Source: a virus
IMG/VR virus record: IMGVR_UViG_3300043469_001328
Coordinates: 1-36,197 of that record
DNA: 36,197 nt
Direction: 5' to 3' (one strand)
The notes beneath the pieces were generated by a model that saw only the letters and a program-made list of their open reading frames with translations, did no database searches and was not told the origin of the DNA. Shown piece by piece: positions 24,237 through 31,386 of this stretch. The position numbers and the translations under genes were made by a program. Each line of letters begins with the position of its first letter. The first letter of the stretch is position 1.

Positions 24237-25049
24237 ATGATTAGCGTAGACACAGAATTTTATTCATCACCTTATTATTTTCTTATCAGAGATAAGGGGG
24301 ATAAATATTCCTTATATTTCTCTGTAGAGGAAACTTTAACTGAAGCTCGTAAAAAAGACGAGGTTATCCACTTTGATAAAAAGAAAGGAAAGAAAGTTAA
24401 AAATTATTTGGAAAAAACCGTAAAAGACAAAAAAAAGAAATCAACCAAAACACTTAAAACTGATTTGGAAGAATTGGTGAATTCAGACGGTGCTATGTCA
24501 AACTCAGCAATTCCAATTCTTGACCCAAAACTTCACCCAAAGAAAACGATGGACCAAACCATAGCTGCTGCGAGAATTACCAACGACCCTATTGCTCGTG
24601 GTTATAGAACATATTATGGGGAATCAGTTGAAGAAATCGAGGAAATTGATATGTCTGGTGCATTTGGATATGAAGAAACTGAAGATATGGACGGTAAAGA
24701 CACTTTTGAATATTTGGTAAAAGATATGGGAATGGAACCGGAAGATGCTGAAGAAAGAACAAAACAAAAAGGTCAAGACCCAACAGGTAAGAAAGATAAG
24801 AAATCACCTTATTATAAAGACCCAAATTTTATAACAAGAGCAACACTATCTGAAATACAAAAACAAAAAGCAATTAAAGTTGTTGAAGATTTATTAGTTA
24901 AGAAAAAATCATCAAACAATGCCGATGTAAATAAAAAAGAATTAGAGACTTCAAGAATGTTAAAAAGAAATTTAACGGTTTTGAAGAAACAAGCAGAAAA
25001 AGAAGGTATTTCAGTTTCTGAATTAATTAAAATGTTAAAGAGTGAATAA
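24237..25049 (+). CDS. hypothetical phage protein, lysine-rich and helical
   Basis: A 270-residue soluble protein. After a beta-rich start (MISVDTEFYSSPYYFLIRDK) a highly basic stretch follows at residues about 48-72 (KKKGKKVKNY, KDKKKKSTK). The middle has an acidic part (GESVEEIEEIDMSGAFGYEE) and the C-terminal 70 residues form helices (QKQKAIKVVEDLLVKKK, VSELIKMLKSE). I recognise no enzyme motif. The mixed basic and acidic composition resembles head-core or DNA-associated phage proteins, without firm support. It heads a five-gene + strand block and overlaps the next gene by 8 bases. Confidence 0.72.
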   Translation: MISVDTEFYSSPYYFLIRDKGDKYSLYFSVEETLTEARKKDEVIHFDKKKGKKVKNYLEKTVKDKKKKSTKTLKTDLEELVNSDGAMSNSAIPILDPKLHPKKTMDQTIAAARITNDPIARGYRTYYGESVEEIEEIDMSGAFGYEETEDMDGKDTFEYLVKDMGMEPEDAEERTKQKGQDPTGKKDKKSPYYKDPNFITRATLSEIQKQKAIKVVEDLLVKKKSSNNADVNKKELETSRMLKRNLTVLKKQAEKEGISVSELIKMLKSE

Positions 25050-25518
25050 AGACCTATACAATTCATCCAAAGGTGAAATAGAATTTCCTAAAGAGAAAAA
25101 GGAACATATGAAAAAATGTTTTCATATGGTTAAAGGTGCCGATGAAAATACGGAAGGTTTTAACAGAAATAAGGAATTACAAAATCAAAACTTTATTGAA
25201 TACAAACAATTAAAGAGAATTAAAAACTTCTTTGATAATTTTATTGGTAATCAAAATGAACCTTCATTTATTTTGAATGGTGGTGTCGTTATGAAAAATT
25301 GGGTTAATGATGAACTTCGTAAAATGAGAGAATTTGGTGACTTAACCAAACGAAACAAAAAAGATACGGGAATGCAAAATGCATATATCAAACCTCACGA
25401 GAAAAAAGATTTTACAAATGTAAGAAAATCTCAAGAACATTCAAAAACTGTTGAACGATATGATGAGGCGGTTACGAATACCTTGAAAAGAATAAATGAA
25501 ATAATGTTAAAATTATAA
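25042..25518 (+). CDS. conserved hypothetical phage protein (GTG start)
   Basis: A 158-residue charged protein. FPKEKKEHMKKCFHMVKGAD, NTEGFNRN, LKRIKNFFDNF and FILNGGVVMKNWVND form a pattern I recall as recurring in small proteins of environmental T4-like phages, with KKDTGMQNAYIKPHEK near the end. No function is known to me. The start is GTG at 25042, overlapping the previous stop by 8 bases (GTGAATAA). The first ATG at 25108 would cut off the GEIEFPKE segment, which looks conserved, and a stop at 25036 rules out anything further upstream. This makes it the only probable GTG start in the window. Confidence 0.75.
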   Translation: MNKDLYNSSKGEIEFPKEKKEHMKKCFHMVKGADENTEGFNRNKELQNQNFIEYKQLKRIKNFFDNFIGNQNEPSFILNGGVVMKNWVNDELRKMREFGDLTKRNKKDTGMQNAYIKPHEKKDFTNVRKSQEHSKTVERYDEAVTNTLKRINEIMLKL

Positions 25519-25520
25519 TT

Positions 25521-25820
25521 ATGGCTAACGAAATCACTGTCGACTTATCTCAAAATGTTGAGAACAACCTTACAGCTATTGCTGAAATGGAAAGAGCTAA
25601 ATTAATACCTAAAAATGATTACAACGCAGCAGGTAACGAATATTCCTCAGTGAATAGAGATGCGGTTGCCGATGGAGATTCAATGGGTAGAGGTACCGGG
25701 TCATTCCTTGATGTGTACAATGTTAATGCTGGAACATCAACAGACATTGTTGAAAGAAAAAATGAAATTAAAATAAATAAATTTAATTCTTCAAACACTT
25801 ACCCGAACTTTCAATTATAA
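25521..25820 (+). CDS. small conserved hypothetical phage protein
   Basis: A 99-residue protein: MANEITVDLSQNVENNLTAI, then DAVADGDSMGRGTGSFLDVYN, TSTDIVERKNEIKINKF and a short tail. The Gly-rich GDSMGRGTG turn and the ERKNxIKINKF segment look like virion or head-associated small proteins in related phages. The role is unknown. It starts 2 bases after the preceding stop and its TAA overlaps the next ATG by one base (TAATG), so it is cotranslated with the WYL-like gene. Confidence 0.72.
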   Translation: MANEITVDLSQNVENNLTAIAEMERAKLIPKNDYNAAGNEYSSVNRDAVADGDSMGRGTGSFLDVYNVNAGTSTDIVERKNEIKINKFNSSNTYPNFQL

Positions 25821-26479
25821 TGAAACTACAAAGCTCTCTTAAAAGTTTGATATTAGAAATTGCGTCAATTGAAAGTGTTATTGATGCAATCAAGAATAAA
25901 CGAGTAATGGGTACTAGTTACGATGGTGACGAACCAGGTGGTAAAGGTCAAAGACTAATAGAACCTGTTTGTGTCGGAGTCAGTAAAGCTGGTAACCGAG
26001 TTGTTCGTGCTTGGGAAAGAGAGGGAGCATCTCACACCGCAACAATTGGTTCACAACCATTACCCGGATGGAGACTTTTCAGATTAGATAAAACATTCAC
26101 TTTCCTACCAACATCAGAAGTTTTTGATGAAATGAGACCAGGGTTTAACCCTAATGGAGATAAAAGTATGGTTTCTGTTGAGATAGTTGCTAATTTTAAC
26201 ACACCACCAACACCTTCTATAATACCTCAACAATTTCAACAAACACCTGAAACTCCGGAAACACCACAGCCAAACAATGATGAGGTTATTGATAGAACAA
26301 TTGATTCATTAACAAACGAGTTTACACAGAAATACGGTGAAGGTGGATTTGATTTATCCAAATCAGCTGAAGCGTTCAAACGAATCTACGCGGCAATAGA
26401 ATCAGAAACCGGAAATAAATTAACAGACGCCGAAAAAGCATCATTAAGAACAACAATAACAAACAAATTACAAAAATAA
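25820..26479 (+). CDS. WYL-like domain protein
   Basis: A 219-residue protein whose first 115 residues resemble the WYL fold, a ligand- or nucleic-acid-sensing beta domain of bacterial regulators. ESVIDAIKNKRVMGTSYDGD, RLIEPVCVGVSKAGNRVVRAW and WRLFRLDKTFTFLPTSEVFD follow the order 'I-x-x-A-I-x-x-x-R-x-x-x-x-x-Y, R-x-I-E-P, R-x-F-R-L-D-R'. There is no helix-turn-helix in front. A Pro/Gln/Thr linker (PTPSIIPQQFQQTPETPETP) leads to a helical C-terminal domain (residues about 152-219). It could sense a cyclic nucleotide or DNA end as WYL proteins in defence systems do, but here it sits in a structural-type block. Family assignment is moderately sure; the role is open. Confidence 0.7.
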   Translation: MKLQSSLKSLILEIASIESVIDAIKNKRVMGTSYDGDEPGGKGQRLIEPVCVGVSKAGNRVVRAWEREGASHTATIGSQPLPGWRLFRLDKTFTFLPTSEVFDEMRPGFNPNGDKSMVSVEIVANFNTPPTPSIIPQQFQQTPETPETPQPNNDEVIDRTIDSLTNEFTQKYGEGGFDLSKSAEAFKRIYAAIESETGNKLTDAEKASLRTTITNKLQK

Positions 26480-26498
26480 TTTTAACCTTATAATGACA

Positions 26499-26520
26499 AA
26501 ATCATAAATTCGTTTATGAT
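26499..26520 (+). promoter_or_regulatory. 9-bp hairpin with TTCG loop upstream of the 207-residue gene
   Basis: AATCATAAA (26499-26507), loop TTCG (26508-26511), TTTATGATT (26512-26520): a perfect stem with a UUCG tetraloop, ending 20 bases before the ATG at 26541. No long U-run follows, so an mRNA-stabilising or processing hairpin is more likely than a terminator. Confidence 0.6.
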
Positions 26521-26540
26521 TATATTAAAATTCAAAACTT

Positions 26541-27164
26541 ATGAGTGATTTAATGCAAAAATTAGCAATGTCAAACGCTAAAGCCCTAATGAAAGAAACC
26601 GATAGTCCAAGAAGAATGGATTCATCATCACAATCAATGGTTCAACAATTCGACATGCCAAATGTAAAATATAACATACCACAAGAATTCTTACAAGAAA
26701 GCCCTCAACAATCGGCACAACCATATCTTTCCTCATTACCTGTAGAAAACACCAAACCTGTTGGTGTCCCTACGGTTGACGCAATTAAAAATTCAAAACT
26801 ACCGGATGAAATCAAAAAATTAATGATGGAACATCCAATTGCTCAACCAAACCAAGCGCCTACAATGACAATGTCTAATGAGTTAATTGAAAAATCAAGA
26901 AGATTAATGGGTCACAACGAAGGAAGTTACATTCCTGAATCCGCAAAACCAAAATCAGCACCTATTCAACAATCGGAACCAACTCAAAATACCGGAATTA
27001 ATTATAAATTAATCCAAAAAATGATTAATGAGGCAGTTACTAAATCATTAAAAGAAAATGGTTTGATTGCAGAAAGTACAGAGAAATCTAACGAAACATT
27101 TAGTTTTAAAGTTGGAAAACACGTATTTGAAGGTAGAGTAACAAAAATTAAAAAAATGTCTTAA
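26541..27164 (+). CDS. hypothetical phage protein, Gln/Pro-rich
   Basis: A 207-residue, mostly disordered protein rich in Met, Gln, Pro and Ser. Short helical pieces appear (MQKLAMSNAKALMKE, IKNSKLPDEIKKLMMEHP, LIQKMINEAVTKSLKENG) and the end folds as FSFKVGKHVFEGRVTKIKKM. That terminal beta-hairpin with basic tail looks like the conserved part. The IKNSKLPDEIKKLM piece resembles short linear binding motifs. Composition fits a scaffold or internal head protein; this is a guess. It is preceded by a UUCG hairpin and followed by a 55-base gap with another stem before the GT4 gene. Confidence 0.7.
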   Translation: MSDLMQKLAMSNAKALMKETDSPRRMDSSSQSMVQQFDMPNVKYNIPQEFLQESPQQSAQPYLSSLPVENTKPVGVPTVDAIKNSKLPDEIKKLMMEHPIAQPNQAPTMTMSNELIEKSRRLMGHNEGSYIPESAKPKSAPIQQSEPTQNTGINYKLIQKMINEAVTKSLKENGLIAESTEKSNETFSFKVGKHVFEGRVTKIKKMS

Positions 27165-27187
27165 CGACTTTCTTTCTACGACATAAA

Positions 27188-27213
27188 TTATTATATTTTA
27201 GTGAATATAATAA
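27188..27213 (+). promoter_or_regulatory. 10-bp stem-loop just before the GT4 gene
   Basis: TTATTATATT (27188-27197) pairs perfectly with AATATAATAA (27204-27213) around a TTAGTG loop, 6 bases before the ATG at 27220. ATAAATA, the inverse of the recurrent element, overlaps its 3' arm (27210-27216). It could hold back the start codon, mark a promoter or stabilise the downstream mRNA. Confidence 0.45.
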
Positions 27214-27219
27214 ATAACT

Positions 27220-28431
27220 ATGTCAAAAATAAAAGTATTAGTCGTACCATCCGACAGAAGCGGAGTTGGTAAATTTAGGTCAGTTGACCCTCACATTTTC
27301 TTACAAAATCTTTATGGAGATGATTTTCATATTGATATCATCTATGACCCGTCATATGACGATATGAACTTTTGGAAACAATATCAAATTGTTAGTTTCC
27401 ATAGAAGTATCGGTCCTGATTTTGAAAAGGCCCACGAATTAATCCAAAAATTAAATACTATGGGTATCATAACTGTTTGTGATATCGATGACTATTGGAT
27501 GCCGGGTAAAGAACATCCTATTCATGACATAATTATGTTTAATAAAATAAACGAAAAGATAACTGCAAACCTTAAAGTTGCAAAATATGTCACTACAACA
27601 ACCACATTATTTGCAGATGAAATTAGTAAATACAATAAAAATGTTTTTGTATTACCAAACGCTATAAATCCCAACGAACCTCAATTTAAAGAACCAACAT
27701 TAGAATCGGATAGATTAAGATTTGGATGGTTAGGAGGGTCATCTCACTTGCATGACATTCAAATATTAAACGAAGGGTTTAATAAATTAACGAGATATCA
27801 AGATAAAGTACAATACGTTCTTTGTGGTTTTGATACTAGAGGTACGGTAACTGAAATCAATTCACAAACCGGAGAACACGTAAAACGAAATATTAAACCT
27901 GAAGAAACGGTTTGGGCACAATATGAAAAAATCTTCACACAAGATTATAAAATAGTTTCAGACGAGTATAAAAAACACCTACTATTATACAATCAAGACA
28001 TATTCCCTAATGAGATGGCTGAGTCTTACTTAAGAGTTTGGACAAAACCGGTTACATCTTACGCTAAGAATTATTCAAAATTTGATGTATCTTTGGCACC
28101 AATTAAAAACCATATGTTTAATAGAATGAAATCTCAATTAAAAGTAATTGAGGCAGGATTCTACAAAAAAGCATTAATCGCATCTAATGTCGGACCTTAT
28201 TCTTTAGACTTAAAACATTGTTTGAAAAATGGTGAATTAGTTGATGGAAATGCGTTATTGGTTGATGAGGTTAGAAATCATTCTGATTGGGCAAAATACA
28301 TGGAAAAATTAATTAAGAACCCTAATATGGCAAAAGATATGGGGGAAAGATTGTATGAGACAGTTAAAGACAAATATGATTTAAATATCGTAACAAAAGA
28401 CAGAGCAGAATTTTATAAATCGATACTATGA
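27220..28431 (+). CDS. GT4-type glycosyltransferase
   Basis: A 403-residue GT-B enzyme. The N-terminal Rossmann half has KVLVVPSDRSGVGKFRSVDP and CDIDDYW. The C-terminal half opens with DRLRFGWLGGSSHLHDI (the usual phosphate-loop strand) and has FDVSLAPIKNHMFNRMKSQLKVIEAG, in which K and E of 'NRxKSxLKxIEAG' bind the nucleotide sugar. GALIASNVGP-like and ALLVDEVRNH segments follow as in family GT4. Donor and acceptor are unknown. It is the first gene of the right-hand + strand operon and overlaps the exonuclease gene by 4 bases (ATGA), an unusual coupling of glycan and nucleotide-metabolism genes. Confidence 0.9.
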   Translation: MSKIKVLVVPSDRSGVGKFRSVDPHIFLQNLYGDDFHIDIIYDPSYDDMNFWKQYQIVSFHRSIGPDFEKAHELIQKLNTMGIITVCDIDDYWMPGKEHPIHDIIMFNKINEKITANLKVAKYVTTTTTLFADEISKYNKNVFVLPNAINPNEPQFKEPTLESDRLRFGWLGGSSHLHDIQILNEGFNKLTRYQDKVQYVLCGFDTRGTVTEINSQTGEHVKRNIKPEETVWAQYEKIFTQDYKIVSDEYKKHLLLYNQDIFPNEMAESYLRVWTKPVTSYAKNYSKFDVSLAPIKNHMFNRMKSQLKVIEAGFYKKALIASNVGPYSLDLKHCLKNGELVDGNALLVDEVRNHSDWAKYMEKLIKNPNMAKDMGERLYETVKDKYDLNIVTKDRAEFYKSIL

Positions 28432-29129
28432 TAAACATACCATTAAACAAGATTTTATTTTTAGACATTGAAACTGTTGGTATTGAACCAACATGGGAAT
28501 CATTGTGTTTAAATAGACCGGAACTTTCATTTCAATTTGAAAAATATTTTGATTGGTTCCAAAAAAGATTTCCTGAAGATGCCGATGAAGGTCCGGGTAA
28601 AATGTTTGTCAACCGAGCAGCATTGGTTCCTGAATTTTTACGAATTGCTTGTGTTAGTGTTGCGTTTGTAGCCCCTGATGGTACTACAAAAATGGAATCA
28701 TATAGTAATGTGGACGAAAAAGAACTATTAAAAGATGTTCAGAAAATGCTTCATCGTACCGGTGAATTAGGATTCTTCCTATGTGGTCATAATGTTAAAG
28801 GGTTTGATATTCCTGTTCTTGCAAAAAGAATGATTATGAATGGATTACTACCACCAAAAATATTACCAGGTCATGACACTAAACCTTGGGAAATTAAAGC
28901 TCTTGACACCAAAGAAGTTTGGCAATATGGTGGTTATGGGTCAATCGCGTCATTAGAATTAATGTGTGTTTGTTTAGGAGTTGAGTCTTCTAAAAATATG
29001 GAAGTTACCGGTAATAAAGTTCACGAAGCGTTTTGGGATAAAAAAGATATCAAAGGAATTGTTGAATATTGTGAAAAAGACGTTGAGGTATTAATAGATG
29101 TAATTAAAAAATTAAAAGAATTAGTGTAA
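28428..29129 (+). CDS. DnaQ/PolB-like 3'-5' exonuclease (DEDDy)
   Basis: A 233-residue RNase-H-fold exonuclease. Exo I ILFLDIETVG (D13, E15), Exo II GHNVKGFDIP (N122, D127) and Exo III IVEYCEKDVEVL (Y214, D218) give the DEDDy catalytic set. GGYGSIASLELMC fits the predicted PolB-like exonuclease family. Since the DNA polymerase at 3060 has its own proofreading domain, this is a second exonuclease, perhaps for repair, recombination or host RNA/DNA degradation. It overlaps the GT4 gene by 4 bases and the dUTPase gene by one (TAATG). Confidence 0.9.
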   Translation: MINIPLNKILFLDIETVGIEPTWESLCLNRPELSFQFEKYFDWFQKRFPEDADEGPGKMFVNRAALVPEFLRIACVSVAFVAPDGTTKMESYSNVDEKELLKDVQKMLHRTGELGFFLCGHNVKGFDIPVLAKRMIMNGLLPPKILPGHDTKPWEIKALDTKEVWQYGGYGSIASLELMCVCLGVESSKNMEVTGNKVHEAFWDKKDIKGIVEYCEKDVEVLIDVIKKLKELV

Positions 29130-29758
29130 TGGATGGATTAGACGGATTGGGGTTTGACCCTGAGATATTAAATGATATTCAAAATCATTTTAAAAAAATA
29201 CAAGAAGAAGCTGGTGTTAGTATTGATGAAGATGATGAATATCAAAGAGAGTTAGAAGAATTGATTGGTATGACATATGAAGAAATGAATGAAGATGCCA
29301 TCAAAACCTTTAAAACAAAAACTTTAAAAGTTGAGTTAATAGATAATGACGCAAAATTCCCTGAATACGCTTACCCAAGTGATTCAGGATTTGATTTATT
29401 TTCAACAGAAGAAGTTATACTACAACCATTTGGGAGAGCATTAGTACCAACAGGTATTAAATTATCAATACCTGATGAATTTGAAATTCAAGTTAGACCT
29501 AAAAGTGGATTGGCAATCAATCAAGGATTAACAGTATTAAACACTCCGGGAACAGTTGATTCCGGATATAATGGTGAAATTAAAGTAATAATTTTCAATA
29601 CAAATAACATATCAGTATCAATCCCTAAAGGAACTAAAATTGCACAAGCAGTTTTATCTCCGGTAGTAAATGGAAAATATGTTAACTTAGTTCAAGTTAA
29701 TAAGGTTAACGATGGTGATAGAGGTGATAACGGATTTGGTAGTACAGGATTAAAATAA
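29129..29758 (+). CDS. dut: dUTPase with acidic N-terminal extension
   Basis: Trimeric deoxyuridine triphosphatase, which hydrolyses dUTP to dUMP and keeps uracil out of phage DNA. All five motifs are present in order: I YPSDSGFDL (82-90), II RPKSGLA (123-129), III GTVDSGYNGE with catalytic D144, IV PKGTKIAQAVLSP (166-178) and V RGDNGFGSTG (198-207). The usual length is about 140-150 residues. Here about 65 acidic helical residues precede it (GLDGLGFDPEILNDIQNHF, DEDDEYQRELEELIG), not seen in standard enzymes. They could be a clamp or partner docking tail. TAATG overlap with the exonuclease gene. Confidence 0.96.
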   Translation: MDGLDGLGFDPEILNDIQNHFKKIQEEAGVSIDEDDEYQRELEELIGMTYEEMNEDAIKTFKTKTLKVELIDNDAKFPEYAYPSDSGFDLFSTEEVILQPFGRALVPTGIKLSIPDEFEIQVRPKSGLAINQGLTVLNTPGTVDSGYNGEIKVIIFNTNNISVSIPKGTKIAQAVLSPVVNGKYVNLVQVNKVNDGDRGDNGFGSTGLK

Positions 29759-29759
29759 T

Positions 29760-31385
29760 ATGATAACAGTAGGATATTCGACAAGAACTCATAACCCAGA
29801 GTTCATTGAATACTTGAAGAAAAGTTCAGGTTTCAAAAAAATTGAGGTTATTGAAAAAATAAATAATGGTGAAAAATCTCTTTCAGAGGTTTACAATGAA
29901 ATACTATCCGAGTCAAAGACGGATATTGTTGTTTTATGTCACGACGACATTTATTTTGATACTAACGCATGGTATAGTAAATTAATTAAACATTTTGAAA
30001 AATCTGATTTCGGTATTATTGGAATGGCAGGAACTACTGAAATGCCTGAAAGCGGTATGTGGTGGGAAAACAGAAAAAAAATGGTAGGTATTGTTAACCA
30101 CGAACATGAAGGGAAAAAATGGGAATCAAAATACTCAGAGAGTATTGGTAATAACATTTTTGAAACTGTGATTGTTGACGGTCTTTTTATGGCAATTAAT
30201 AAGAAAAAAATTAAGAAAAACTTTAACGAAAATTTTAAAGGATTTCACTTCTATGATATACCATTTTGTTTTGATAACTATTTGGAAGGTGTTAAAGTAG
30301 GTGTTATAACAAACATCAGAATAACTCACAAATCTATTGGTCAAACTAATGAACAATGGGAAGAAAACAAAAAATTATTCGCAGAAACATATAAATCAAA
30401 TTTACCGGTTAAATTACCGTACAATGAACAAAGAAAGATAAAAGTATTATTATCTTGTTTATTCTTTAAAACATTTACGGGTTCAGAGCTTTATGTTTAT
30501 GAATTAGCTAAAAATTTAATAAAACAAAATTGTGATGTAACCGTAATGTCCCAAATTGGAGGACCGTTAACGGACATGGCAAAAAAACAAGGTATTAAAT
30601 GTGTTTCTTTTGAGGACGCTCCCGGATTTAAAATGGGTGACGGAAAATGGGGGCATAACACAGATAAAGGGTTTCAACCATCTCAACCAAATGTAATGTA
30701 CCGAGTGTCAGAAGTTAATTTTGATTTAATACATATGCAACACAAACCTGTCGCAGAAAGAATGATTCAATTCTATCCTGAGATTGATAAAATTTATTCA
30801 ATCCATTCAGAAGTGATTGAATTGGAAAACCCTATTGAACACGAATCAATTAAAAAATACATTGCAATTAGACCTGAAATTAAAGATTATTTAATTAATT
30901 TTTTCCAAATACCTGACGAGAAGATTGAAGTTATTTATAATCCTATCGATAATGAAAAATTCAAACCAAAATCAATTAAAGAAGAAAATAGTGTTCTTTT
31001 TGTTGGAACAATTGATTACCTACGAAAAGAAACAATCTTAGATTTAATGGAACGAACTAAGGAAGAAGGTAAAGAATTATGGCTAGTTGGGGAAGATAAA
31101 GGAAATTACCTACAACAAGTATTGTTTGAAACTCACGTAAAACATTTTCCACCAACATGGAATGTGGAAACATTTATTTCTAAATGTTCTGAAACGGCAG
31201 GCATTCAGTTAGGAAGAACAACTATTGAAGGTTGGTTATGTGGAAAACCTGGTTGGATTTATAAAGTTGATTCAGGAGGATTTATTTTAAATAAAGAAAA
31301 GTTTGAGGTACCGACAGATTTAGAAAAATATTATGCTTCAACTGTCTCAAAACAAATAAAAGAAGAATACATTAAAATATTGTAA
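29760..31385 (+). CDS. GT2-like/GT4-like fusion glycosyltransferase
   Basis: A 541-residue protein with two transferase domains. Residues 1-220 are a GT-A domain (MITVGYSTRTHNPEFIEYL, VLCHDDIYF with D62/D63, then GIIGMAGTTEMP and HDxxx-type EQWEENKKLF). From about 226 a GT-B domain starts with RKIKVLLSCLFFKTFTGSEL and contains IYSIHSEVIE, SVLFVGTIDYLRKE and GRTTIEGWLCGKP, the last resembling the GT4 donor helix. Two transfers may be done by one chain, giving a fixed disaccharide. No membrane segment, so the acceptor is soluble or protein-bound. It starts one base after the dUTPase stop. Confidence 0.88.
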   Translation: MITVGYSTRTHNPEFIEYLKKSSGFKKIEVIEKINNGEKSLSEVYNEILSESKTDIVVLCHDDIYFDTNAWYSKLIKHFEKSDFGIIGMAGTTEMPESGMWWENRKKMVGIVNHEHEGKKWESKYSESIGNNIFETVIVDGLFMAINKKKIKKNFNENFKGFHFYDIPFCFDNYLEGVKVGVITNIRITHKSIGQTNEQWEENKKLFAETYKSNLPVKLPYNEQRKIKVLLSCLFFKTFTGSELYVYELAKNLIKQNCDVTVMSQIGGPLTDMAKKQGIKCVSFEDAPGFKMGDGKWGHNTDKGFQPSQPNVMYRVSEVNFDLIHMQHKPVAERMIQFYPEIDKIYSIHSEVIELENPIEHESIKKYIAIRPEIKDYLINFFQIPDEKIEVIYNPIDNEKFKPKSIKEENSVLFVGTIDYLRKETILDLMERTKEEGKELWLVGEDKGNYLQQVLFETHVKHFPPTWNVETFISKCSETAGIQLGRTTIEGWLCGKPGWIYKVDSGGFILNKEKFEVPTDLEKYYASTVSKQIKEEYIKIL

Positions 31386-31386
31386 G

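Noticed and set aside
25036-25049. Programmed frameshift joining the 270- and 158-residue proteins
   Set aside because: The second frame has a stop at 25036 just before the overlap and there is no slippery run; a GTG start with an 8-base overlap explains the layout.
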